Below the pieces are notes generated by a model. That model worked only from the letters and a program-made list of their open reading frames with translations, did not search any database and had not been told where the DNA came from. Of a stretch of 64,000 nucleotides of DNA, positions 11,526 through 23,065 are shown one piece after another. Numbering within the stretch: position 1 is the first letter of the stretch; every line of letters begins with the position of its first letter. The stretch comes from Owenia fusiformis. Lineage: Eukaryota; Annelida; Polychaeta; Sabellida; Oweniidae. The stretch lies in the NCBI GenBank assembly GCA_903813345.2, contig CAIIXF020000003.1:34459000-34522999 (forward strand), written 5' to 3'. A program made the translations under genes and the position numbers.

Positions 11526-12484
11526 CAGGGCGTTTCAAAAAACGCAACGGGTAGTTATCTCGTAAAATCACAAAACTAGTGATGACTACATCAATTTCAT
11601 TCAATGTACCATGAAGCAACGTCTCTCCTCTTTGCGATGATATGTCTTAATTCACATGTGGTAATGATGGGTGAAAAATCCTTCCATTTGCACAGTGGGT
11701 CAAAATCGGCTCTGGTCCAAGTTTTAGATTTTGCAAAATGCCAATGGGAGTTCCCCTGACTTGAAATGCTGTGACTTTTTCTTTTGGAGCTATCTCAGGA
11801 GCATCTGTGCTCACAATTCCTTCACCAGATATTGCGAAACCTCGAGAAAGAATTGCCCATAGGCTGATTTTCTCTGCTTTAACCCAAAGATGACTCGGGG
11901 CTGAACCATGCATGACGTGGACAAATGAGTGCATGTGCAAGGAAGTGGTGGCAATTTGGAGAGGTATAGGATGTATTCTTGCAGGAGTATGAGTATGAAC
12001 ACTTTACTGTCTATGCCACACCTGTCACACCTTCTTCCAATAGCCCCTATATCCCTTGTACTGACTTTTGCAATGTTTGAAACTTGAGTCCGAACTGAAT
12101 TTTGCCCTACTTTGCAAAATAAATGATTATTCAGCCAGCCACGACTCCCTGTGAATGAATGATATTCCATTGCAAAGAGGAGTAATTTGGCTTTTCGGTA
12201 CATTGAATGAAAAGGATACCGTCAGCATTTGTTTTATGTATTCTTCCAATATTGCATCGGGCTCCGTACGCTGACTTTTGCGATGTTTATAACTTGGCCC
12301 CAAGCTAATTTTGGCCCACTTTGCAAATGGAATGATAACCCGCCCAACCAGATATATCAATTATCATTGTAAAGAGGAGACACATGGCTTCATGGTGCAT
12401 TGAATGAAATCAATGCTGTTATCACTGGTTTTGTGCTTTTCAAGGATAACAATCTGTTGCGTTTTTTTTTTTTGAAACGCACTG
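11526..12484 (+). mobile_element. IS630/mariner-related element, copy A (nested)
   Basis: Bounded by TA|CAGGGCGTTTCAAAAAACGC and GCGTTT..TTTGAAACGCACTG|TA. It is a sibling of 21879-22779, sharing the AGTTATCTCGTAAA, AACTAGTGATGACTACATCA and GGAGCTATCTCAGGAGCATC blocks. Plus-strand codons around 11780-11880 read CCDFFFWSYLRSICAH, a degenerate third-Asp transposase motif. No intact gene. Confidence 0.8.
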
Positions 12485-13499
12485 TATTGATTAGATCTTC
12501 ATTAGATTAGATCATCTAAACTATAAAAAGTGTAAATTACAATAGTTAAGATTCAACCTCTGTCAATCATACTATGTGATTAACTCCTTTATTTTCCACT
12601 TAAATCTCCTGTTGTTACAGTTCTTAGTTTTGAATGGTATCCATAGTGTATGGGGATATACCTGAAATCCATCCATTTGAGACTCATATTTTTCATAGAT
12701 TTTTGGTATTTCATATTTTGGAAACCTTTTAAAACAAATTCAGATTATAAGTCCTATACCACACATACTTTGTGACATAAGAGATAGATGTAGGAAACCT
12801 ACATGTAGATGTAGGAAGGGTTAGTTAAAGTCCTACAAAAATCAGTTCTTTCAAAAATATTTTAAAGGGCATTTTTTCTTCGTGGCTATTTTGATCAATA
12901 TACTTTAATTTCAGGATTACTAGTACTACTACTGGGCTCTTGTATGGATTTTGTCATCATTTTTCATTGCATATCGAAGACGTTATATTATGTAAGATTA
13001 TATAAAAACTACTTTTCATTTTGCTTCACTAAGTACCTACTTTATGCTTATAGTCCATTTTCAGAAAAGCTATAACATAAATCATTCTAAGGTTGATCAC
13101 CAAGGATTTTGAAGGTTAAAAAATTCCCCTAAAGTAGTTGTCACATTAGCTGTGTGGGCTCGCCATTTGCCACCGATTGACTTATTTTTGGCATTGATTT
13201 TTGGAAATGTTAACATCTAAGTTCTAAAGTTGACACTCTATCTGTATTTTAAATATAAAATGGTAATTAAGATTTATTTAGTTTATGTCCAAATATCAAC
13301 AAAATTTTGTTTTCAGCTTTTTCACATGTTAGAAATCAAATGAAACCAGGAATACACTTCCATATAAACTTTGTAAATATTGATATGAATAGTCAACATA
13401 TGTCAAAATAGCATAATTAAAGCATTACTATGTATTCATATGGATCATTGACAGTGTATGGTAAATTATAACATTAGATTTTAAAATACAAGATCAAGA

Positions 13500-14589
13500 T
13501 CTCATGATTTTGACCCCTGTGAATGATAGTCAAAATACATGTAACATTTCCACATACTTTCATGTACAGTTCAATGGAAAAATATGAACAAGTCATGCAC
13601 ATTTTTACTCAATAAGATTGAAACAACTATGTTTGTTTCTTTTTTTGTTATTGTAATATTTTTATAATTGTCAAACAATGACGTTCACAGTAGCTGCCCC
13701 AAAAGCTGAATAACTTTGCTAATTCTAACCCAATTTTGAATCTGTTGTCTCTCGAATGTTGCCTCTATCTTCTACTCATCAAATAAAGGTCAAAACTATG
13801 CACACATTCTGTCATACGGCCTAAGTTCTAATATTTATGTTGCTAAACTGGGATATTCTGAACAAAAATAGATTGATGACGTCACAATTTATGCAAATTA
13901 GCTAATTTGCATAACTGAATATTGTAATCGTACAGGATATTTTATAACGTTTAATTTTATACCAATATCATTTCTATAGACCAAATAATGACAAAGCTAC
14001 AAACACTTTAAACGTCCATGGTAAGATGTCTGAATATAATTGTCAAATAATGACATTCACAGTAGCTGCCTCGAAAGTTTAATAACTTTGGCAATACTGA
14101 TCCAATTTTGAATCTGTTTGCACTTTTATGTTGCTTATACATTCTTCTTATAGTCTAAAGGACCAAACTTTGCCGAAATTCTGACATACAGCCTCAGTTC
14201 TAATAGATATGTTGCTATACTCGAAAATTCTGAATCAAAAATTGATTGATGACGTCACAATTTATGCAAATTAACTAATTAGCATAATTGAATATCATTA
14301 CTTTATGAGATATTTAATTAGGTTTAATTTGATACCAATATCGTCTCTATAGACCAAATAATGACAAAGCTACAAATGATTTAGATTCCAAGGTAAGATG
14401 TCTATAGATGCGTAACCATGGTAACGGAATGCTACAATACAGAGCAACCAATGAGAGTTTGCAAGGGCATCCGGCAGAAAATTGAACCTCAATATGTTAC
14501 CTTTCAGAAAAGTATGGATGCTATAAATTAACAGAGACCGATACGTTAGGTACATTTTTTGAAACGATAGAGAGGCATGGGTCTCTAAC
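13500..14589 (-). repeat. Right inverted arm of the 6.5-kb element
   Basis: Inverted copy of 8090-9170. Alignable landmarks are TTTTGACCCCTGTGAATGA (about 13508), ACAGTAGCTGCC (about 13688 and 14059), the palindrome at about 13893 and 14264, and GAGAGGCATGGGTCTCTAAC at the end. Confidence 0.8.
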
Positions 14590-14591
14590 TA

Positions 14592-17505
14592 TACAGTGTT
14601 TACTAGTCCTTTACTTCGACCACACCACAGCGTGTAGTATGCCATTGATACATGTATATAGCTTGTTTTTTCTATGATACATATTCTAAACAAGCTAGTT
14701 TCGTAAGATATTTGGAGCTGAAGTATTTATGACATACATCATTTTCTTCAGAAAGTGTGTGCATCGAAATCAAAATTGCTGAGCATAGTATTCAATAGAC
14801 ATGAGTATAATGATTCCCGTTCAGCGGCGCAGCCAGGGAGGGGGTTCGAATATCTTCGGCAAAATTTTTTTGGGGCCACCTACCGGTGAATTAATGTTAA
14901 TTTCTCAAAATTTGCTAAACCTTACAAACAATAGCTCAAAAATCAGATATAGACTGAAAAAAATAACTCAAAATTTGAGGGTTTGATAAACAGCGGGTTC
15001 GCATTTTTTCAGGCAAGATCAGGGGGTCGTACGAAGCCTCTGAACCTCTCTCCTTACGGCCCTGTCGTCGACAACAATGTGAACTTGCAAAGCCCCCGTC
15101 CTAAACACGAAACTGATGCTGATCGGGTATCTGAAGTAAACTAATTAGCGCTTGTTTTTCATGCGCGCTATATACATTACTGTATTGTTTCGTGGACTAC
15201 GTTCGCGGTTTATTATGAAAAACATCGCCAGCTTAGTCTCCAATGCATATACTATCAACGTTGGAAGTATCAGAGAGTTGAAACAAGAGATTTAGTCCAT
15301 GGTATGAAATCTCTAGGACATCTAATAAAGGAGATGGTAGCACACTATAGCGCAGCGATATTTGACCTAACATTAACATACCTACATATATATGTTCCCT
15401 AATAATTTTTATTATAACCGTTTAATATACTTCCGGCTTTTAGGGTGAATTATGCCTGCCACTAACAGTGGTCAAAAAATTACCAAAAAATAAAATCCCA
15501 ATTTTTCACAATTTGGAGAACACAATGCAACAGAAAATAATACCAAAATATTTTAAATATATGATCAAGGTTTCTAAGCTATACGTTTGAGGCTATTTTT
15601 CTTATCAATAACAAACCATTTTGTAATCAGTGCATCGACGTTTTGTATTGTTTCTCGGGTATTAATAAGATTAATGCTACAAATTAATCACTTTTATAAA
15701 TAGAATCACAAATGCTTAAATTATGTTAGTTTTTCACAAAATGGGTCTCAATACGTTTTGAGATATGGACTCTTATTCAGCGGTGAACATTAAAAATAAA
15801 GGTGAGCCTATTGCTCTTCCTTGACTAATTGGGACTACAGCTGGAAATTATATTTCTCGTAGTAAGATATAGCTCAGTTGCTTATAAAAACACCAAGACT
15901 TGGTCGAACCCCTGAATGATTGAGATAAATGGTTACCATTATCTTCCTAAAATCTGCTTATATCCAGCGGTAAGGTCAAAGAAGAAACAACCATCAGAAA
16001 ACTTGATAGCCAGCAGTAACGTCGAGGAAGATTGTAAGGCGTTCGATTGCATATGACTCTAATTGATTATTAGACATGCCCTTAGAATATATGAGCATTT
16101 CAATACCTCTGTAACATTTAATTTGATATAAATCTTACCTATTTGTTATTGTATTATGTTCTATAAAACATGAACAATAATTTGTTGTTATATGGAAAAC
16201 ATCTGGTAATAAAATGTTTTAGATGGTAAGAAAACTAGTATATTCCCAATCATAAATTACCTAAATAGTCTACATAATTTTTGTTGAATCTGCTTGGCTC
16301 ATATTTGAAAAATCAGACACAATCTGAAAAACACACTTGCGTAATTACACTAATTAAACACCGACATCCACAGTAAAATTAAAGTATATTTTTACATTAC
16401 GATAATCTATTTTAACTTTAAAAGAATGAGTTATTCCTTCAGGGGTTTTAAAGATACCCATTATGTGTGACCAAACTTAGCTGAAAGCAATGATTTTTCC
16501 CTATGGGATAATAACATAGGAAATATTGTTTTCCACTTTATCTAAAAGGAATCATTTATTCCTTTTACGGGAATAACTGTGTGTCAAAACGCAACATATT
16601 GATGCAAGAAAAATTAAAATAGCAGGGATGGAAGGGGTTGAAAATCAGGAAAACATTTCAGAAAATACATGTGGGTGGGTTGTTTGCATCTACCCTGTCT
16701 CAAAGTCAAAATTATTTTATCATCTCTAGAAGTGATTTTCCTGGAGGTAATGCATTGGCCTAACATATGAACCTGTTTAAATCCCCAGGAAATGGCCAAA
16801 ATCAAACATATGACTGTCCCAAAATCTGTTGCACTAATTTCCCTCCTTCTTTGTAAGGGAAGTGGGTATATTACTGCTATCCAATGTATGTAAGGCCAGG
16901 TGAATCTAGGTTTTCCCTATATGTGCAACGTTCAAGTCGAGTGGAGGTGTTTCCATGTTTTTCAAGCCTAGTGAGACCAGGAGAAATGTTCTCACATGTA
17001 CGCCAAACTAATTGATGTGTTCAAAATGTTAAGAATGCGAGCGAGTGTGTTCTCCCTTGTATGCAAGGCCTGTGTATGTGTTCTTTAATGTATGTTATGC
17101 CAGGCGGGGAATTAGTAAATTGTCATATTTGAATAGCGTCACTTATTTTGAGGCTTAATTGTTTTCATCATTTATAGACGACAACTAGACAAGTGCAGAA
17201 AACTGCTTTCAATGTACAGACAATTCCATTAACACTATTAGTTAAAGAAATATCATTTTTGGTACACCCTGTATTATAGCGCAAACACCATTACAATTTA
17301 TATTTTTAAATCAACGTTTTCATATCTTGTCTTACCGAGAATAATTTCAAAATATTCCGAACATACTTTTTCTCATGTATACGTTTCTCTACCAGAATGT
17401 GAAATACGTCAATCTGGTACTACTATTCTAGTATTATTTAGGCACATGACTATAAACATTGCAAAATTGTACTTTCATATATATCGTTCTTAAATACATG
17501 CATTA
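14592..17505. other. AT-rich intergenic DNA with unclassified repeat fragments
   Basis: Around 14818-15075 there are fragments GGCGCAGCCAGGGAGGGGG and CTCTCCTTACGGCCCTG that look like the ends of a small repeat. A lone CACCCTGTA at about 17267 looks like a solo right end of a TA-MITE. Otherwise no gene or clear repeat. Confidence 0.35.
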
Positions 17506-17939
17506 GGCCATAAGAAGTAGATCCTCTGTTTTGCGTCCCCTTGCTTGCACGATTTTGAGTAAATCAGAAAAAAACACATCCAAATAGCAATCACAAGAGT
17601 CTGAAAGTACCATCGCATTTCAGAATCAGATGAAATGGCGGATAATTTGATGTGCGTCAAAATTGACAGTGTTATAATTATTTGACATACATTGTGTTTT
17701 TTCTTATTTTTTACCCTTGTATAATAGCTATATTTTTATATATTGTATAAAATGTATAGATATATGTGTTTGTAATCACTGCAAATTGGGATGTCATCCT
17801 TTTTTATGCCCCTAAAATGTATATATTTCTCAGCAAACAAGTTTGTGTTTTTTTCTTGAGTTTGTGTTTGTTTTCCTTGTACCCTTGCATGATTTGGATT
17901 TTGCCAGGACGCAAAACAAAGAATCTACTTCTTATGGCC
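17506..17939. mobile_element. Harbinger-type MITE (TTA target duplication)
   Basis: 34-bp ends GGCCATAAGAAGTAGAT..TTTTGCGTCC are inverted at 17906-17939 with two mismatches. Both sides carry TTA (17503-17505 and 17940-17942). A 3-bp TWA duplication with ends starting GG is characteristic of PIF/Harbinger. 434 bp, no transposase. Confidence 0.8.
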
Positions 17940-17942
17940 TTA

Positions 17943-18549
17943 TCAGAAAATAATGTGCAAATAAAAAATATATGAAACTTTTGACCCACACCGTTTATAA
18001 GTAATAATAACAAAATATATAGAGGAAATATGATTTTTGAATGATACCGTTTTTATCCATGAGTGTATATCATCAACCTCCACGAGTGAGCGAAGCGAAT
18101 GAGTGGGGATGGGTAATATCCATGAGTGGGTAAAAATGATCTGAGCCTGAGAAAACTATAGGATATCCTATTTATCCTATGGTTGCTGATTTTGCATTGA
18201 ACTGAAAACTGAGTAACCATGTTATAAGAAAAGCTCGAGTAGTTATTAAAACTGAATAAGTGTTATACGGCGTGGTTGCATGAAAACATTTATTCGTAAA
18301 TCATTTTAATAAGCACATAATGATTTGAACTTTTTCGTAGTTCAATCAGCCAAGGCTTTTTTGTTAAAACCATTTTCGGCGGTTTTAAAAAGTATCTGTC
18401 GGATATCAAAATTATCTTGTGTTGTTATCCTCATATATATTTAGTATCAATGGGATAAAAAGATATGTTATTCAGATATAATTATATAAGTATTATGCGT
18501 GATATTATTTTAAAACTCCATATCATTCAGAAATACAATTATTTTCATA
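17943..18549. other. Intergenic, nothing firm
   Basis: AT-rich. A GC-richer motif CACGAGTGAGCGAAGCGAAT near 18078 looks repeat-derived. No ORF with recognisable features. Confidence 0.35.
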
Positions 18550-21500
18550 TTACTCCAGTAAAATCGTTGTAAATTTTCACAAATAAATGAAAAAATTGCA
18601 ACACAGAGTAAACCTAATGTAATCAATAGCCATTGGTAAGTAAAACAACATATCAAAAATCTAGAAAAATCTAAGTAGTGGAAAACCTTAAAATCACCAT
18701 TTATACCCCTTGGGATAATTTTATGAGGGGGTAATATGATAACCATTAATAATTTCTGTTACATAACTCTAATCACTATGAAATCTTCAGAGATCATGCA
18801 CCTTTATATAGTGAGTTGTCACGACAATTTTGAAATTAATTGGTCAATTGGTTACCATAGCAACACAATTTAATTGCTCAAAATCTTAAATATTTCAGGT
18901 AAATCTGAAGCTTCTTATAATAACAGATGTTGCCATTTCTCTTCAAATCATTTGAAAATGAACATTAAACTACCCCAAAAATATATTTGGGGAGTGTTTA
19001 ATAAGATAACATGATAAATGTGATAAATTATATGATATCTTTGACCCTGAACTCTATTCTATTAGGTGACAATCTCTCTATCTACTCAAAAGTTGGCGTG
19101 GCACTTTTCAGTGATAATGTCCTAAAACAGTTATTTTTACAAAATCAGTCACAGTTATATTTATAGGGTTCATGGATACGGATGTTATTCTTTAATATGG
19201 TGAGTCTGTACATGATTGGTCAAGGGGTTGCCATAGTAACATAGAGCAAAATAAACGCAAATAGTGTAGTACATATGTTCTGAAAAAACTTATCTCATAA
19301 CATAGAATATGATTCAACCCCCAGCGTATATGGTGTCCTTCAATACCAAGAACATGTCATCCAATAGTCTAATATGGTAGAACCTGAGACTATAGAATAG
19401 TTCAGAAGAGCCTAAGTTGGTTCAGCCTCCGGAGTGTATAGATGGTACAGCCTCAAGAGTATAAAATTAGTGCAGTCTCAGGAATCTAATATGATACAGC
19501 CTCAAGTAGTATATGTATTCAGCATCCAGAGTCCAAGATGATATAACATTAAAAATCTAAGATTGCTATAGTAGTCAGAGCCTAGAATCAGTACAGCCTC
19601 CATAAGTCTAAGATGGTATAGCCTCCAGACCCTTAGATGGTGCAGCCTCCAGATATAACATGGGATCGGTCTCCAGAGTATAAGATGGTACAGCTTTCAG
19701 AGGCTATGATTGCTATAGCATTCAGAGCCTAGGATGGGTACAGCCTCCATGAGTCTAAGATGGTACAGCCTCCATGAGTCTAAGATGGTACAGCCTCCAG
19801 ATATAACATGGAATCAGTCTCCAGAGTCTAAGATGATACAGCTTCAGAGGCTATGATTGCTATAGTATCCAGAGGCTAAGATAGGCACAGTTTCCACGAG
19901 TCTAAGATGGTACAGCTTCCAGATATAACATGGGTTCAGTCTCCAGAGTCCAAGATGGTAGATCCTTCAGATCATTTGATTGCTATAGCATTCAGAGCCT
20001 ATGATAAGTACAGCCTCCAAGAGTCTAACATGTACAGCCTCCAACCCTTAGATGGTACAGCCGCTCGATATAACATAGGACCAGTTTCCAGATTCTAAGA
20101 TGGTACAGCCCTCAGAGCCTAAAATGGTTCAGCCTCCAAAGTTGAAAATGGTATAGCCTACGACTAATATTAACAATTAGAGTCTAATATGGCCTCAGGA
20201 GTTTAATGGGTACATCTACTTCTATAATGGCTACAACCTTCAATTCCAAAAGTCTAAGATGACCCAGCCTCTATAATTTAAAATTGATACAGCACAGAGT
20301 CTAATATGGTACAACATCCAGAGTATAATATGAATTCAACCTCCAGAGACCATTATGGCATAGCTTCAGAGTTTAATTTGGATTCAGCCTCTAGGGCCAA
20401 AGATAGTATAGCCACAATAGTCTATGATTTCTATGAAAATCAAGAGTCAAAGATAGGTACAGCCTCCAAGAGTCTAAGATAGTACAACCTACAAGATGTC
20501 AAGAATCACAATTTTGCCACATATAACATCAATATGTGATTAATAAATAGATATAAGATGGTACAGCCTCTAGAGTCTTAGAGGTTGTAGACTCTAGTGT
20601 TTAATGGGTACATCCTCCAAAGTCTACAATGGGTAGAATATCCATAATCTAAGATTGATACAGCATACAGGGTCTAAGTTGGTACATCTTCTTGAGTCTA
20701 AGATGTCAAGAATCACCATTTTGTCACATATAACACTAATCTGTGATTAATTAATAGGTCAGGAAATGCTTACACAGATTGGCGGGCAGACGAAAAAACA
20801 GAGCAGTATTTCAAGAAACAGCATTATTAGTTGTGTTACCATAGCAAACGCATATCAATATTATCCAAACCTGTATTTGTTTAAAAATATCATACACTAA
20901 AACAGTTGGATGAAAAAAAGGATGAATGTAATAAACAATTAAGATTAACAAGGATTGCCTGAAATGACCTCTACCCACGATTCACATACAATATGTTGTG
21001 TTACTATGGCAACAAATTGACAAAAGATATTTGGACTCACCATTCCAGATAATTACATATGTATTAATGACCCTTGTAAATATGATTTTGTCAACATGAA
21101 ATTATTTGGAATTGTAATAACAAAAAGTGCCACGCCAACTTTGTGGTAAATTGAGCAGTAGTTATCAAACATGAGCCAAATATGCCATCCTGTAAACCTA
21201 TTTATCATGTTATCTTGTTGTAAACTCCTTCAATATGTATTACGCTCAACTTTGTGTTCATTTTGAAAAATTAAAAATGACAAACTACGATCTGTTTGTA
21301 CGGAAACGGTAGACTTATCCTTAATATTTGCAATATTTTGCAATTAAATTATGTTCCCATGGTAACCAATTGACCAATCATAATCAGTCTTTTCATGACA
21401 ATTAACTATATATGGATGCATAATCCCTGAAAATTTGAATGTGATTGGAGGCACCCAACAGAAGATATAAATGCGTATCACAGTACCCCCTCATAAAATA

Positions 21501-21660
21501 AGACCAGGGGGTACAAATAGTGATTTTTACATGTCTTCCACTCCTTAGATTTTTCTAGATTTTTGATATGTTTTTAAACTCATCAACATGCATTTGTTGC
21601 ACTAGGTTTAATAAGTATTGCAATTTTTTCATTTATTTTTCGTGTTTTTACTGGAGTATA
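18550..21660. mobile_element. 3.1-kb foldback element with a minisatellite core
   Basis: The left arm (about 18550-19260) and right arm (about 20985-21660) are inverted copies. Shared blocks include TACTCCAGTAAAA, ATGAAAAAATTGCAA, TCTAGAAAAATCTAAG, TTATGAGGGGGTA, GGTCAATTGGTTACCAT, AAAGTTGGCGTGGCACTTTT and GTTGTGTTACTATGGCAACA-like sequence. Identity is moderate, so the insertion is old. The centre is the tandem repeat described separately. No coding capacity; ends are approximate. Confidence 0.7.
19380..20720 (+). repeat. Degenerate ~25-bp minisatellite
   Basis: Units of the form AGTCTAAGATGGTACAGCCT + CCAG repeat more than 40 times with many substitutions and variable spacing. It occupies the loop of the foldback element. 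Confidence 0.8.
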
Positions 21661-21878
21661 TACCAATACACATTCTGTGTTCGCAATTATATTGATATTT
21701 GTTTGTGCACTTGATGGTATAAAACATTATTCAGAAATATAGTTATTTAGTAATATGTAAATGTAGCTTAAATGATAATACTGTAATTAGGCTATCAGTG
21801 TATAAAAATATTTTCATGTACTAATGCAGATTCTGTGTTCGTATTTATATTGGTATTGTTTCTGTGGGGATGCTTATA

Positions 21879-22779
21879 CAGGGCGTATCAAAAAAACGCA
21901 ACAAGCAGTTATCTCGTAAAGTCACAAAACTAGTGATGACTACATCAATGTCATTCAATGTACCATAAAGCCACGTCCCTCCTCTTTGCAATGATATGTC
22001 ATGCATTCACATGTGGTCATTGTTAGATGAGAACTCTCCATTTGCACAGTGGGTCAAAATCGGCTCTGGACCAAGTTTCAGATATTGCAAAAATCAGTGC
22101 AAGAGCTAAGTGCCAATGGAAGTTCTCCTGACTTGAGTTGTTGTGACTTTTTCTTTTGGAGCTATCTCAGGAGCATCTGTGCTCACCATTCCTCCACCAG
22201 GATATTGCAAAACTTCGAGAAAGAATTGCCAATGGGCTGCTTTTTCCTCTTTAACCCACAGGTGACTCAGGGCTGAACCATGCATGGCATGGAGATGAGC
22301 GCATCTTTATGTGTAAAGAAGAGGTGGCAATTTGGAGTGGTAAAGGATCTATTCTTGCAAGATTATGAGTATGAATACTTTACTGTCACACCTTCTTCCA
22401 ATAGCCCCTATGCCCCATGCACTGACTTTTGCAATGTTTGAAACTTGGGTCTGAGATGATTTTCGCCCCACTTTGTGAAATTAATGATTATTCGGCCAGC
22501 CATGACTCCCTGTGAACGAATGACATTCAATTGCAAAGAGGAGTAATTTGGCTTTTCTGTACATTAAATGAAGAGAATGCAGTCATCATTGGTTTTATCT
22601 TTTCTTCCAATATTGCATTGGGATTACTCGCCCAACCATGACCCAATATCAACGAATGATATACCATTGGAAAGAGTAGACACATGGCTTTATGGTACAT
22701 TGAATGGAATCAATGCTGTTGTCACTGGTTTTGTGCTTTTCCGAGATAACAATCTGTTGCGTTTTTTTGATACGCGATG
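21879..22779 (+). mobile_element. IS630/mariner-related element, copy B
   Basis: Bounded by TA|CAGGGCGTATCAAAAAAACG and CGTTTTTTTGATACGCGATG|TA. It aligns along its length with copy A at 11526-12484 at about 80-85% by eye. The two copies differ mainly by indels. Confidence 0.85.
22049..22276 (+). pseudogene. Transposase fragment of copy B
   Basis: The frame reads SPDLSCCDFFFWSYLRSICA, matching the SPDLTPxDFFLWGYLK motif around the third catalytic Asp of IS630/mariner-like transposases, followed by an ILQNFEKEL helix. The region carrying the first two Asp residues is not recognisable. A dead remnant. Confidence 0.65.
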
Positions 22780-22795
22780 TATTAACCCTTAAACG

Positions 22796-23065
22796 GTTAG
22801 GTGGCAGCCCCCAAAGGATATTTTTATAACTTTTTTCAAAGTTTGTCTTTTGATGTGGAACATGTTTCGATAAATAGCGACTATTGATAAAATTTATTTT
22901 TGAGCTCCTTTGCGGTATAAGCATATGAAAGAACCAAATCCGTCCACTAGTGTTCGAGTTATCAAATATTATGTTTTCTTTACGAAAAATGGCGGCCACT
23001 TCGAAATTTCAGCTGCCATCTTGAGAATTTCTTCTTGAGCAGAGCTCCTTCATCTCGAGGCAAAA
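22796..23065 (+). repeat. Dispersed repeat family R1, left part (interrupted)
   Basis: Contains the phrases ACCAAATCCGTCCAC, GAGTTATCAAA and AAAATGGCGGCCA that recur at 28899-29340, 34745-36340 (related) and 44460-44960. Interrupted at AAAATTT by the 5.8-kb insertion at 23066-28898 and resumed at 28899 with TTGAACCAAATCCGTCC. Confidence 0.7.

Larger units (their letters stand above)
8090..14589. mobile_element. 6.5-kb element with ~1.1-kb terminal inverted repeats
   Basis: Starts TA|GTTAGAGACCCATGCC and ends GGCATGGGTCTCTAAC|TA, i.e. a TA duplication at 8088-8089 and 14590-14591. The left arm (8090 to about 9170) is repeated inverted at about 13500-14589. The outermost ~250 bp are almost identical, and similarity falls inward. 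Each arm contains a further internal direct duplication of ~370 bp carrying a palindrome of ATGCAAAT and ATTTGCAT. The interior has no long ORF but holds two nested mariner/IS630 relics and a tandem duplication. Non-autonomous; superfamily uncertain (the TA duplication suggests Tc1/mariner or a relative). Confidence 0.8.
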
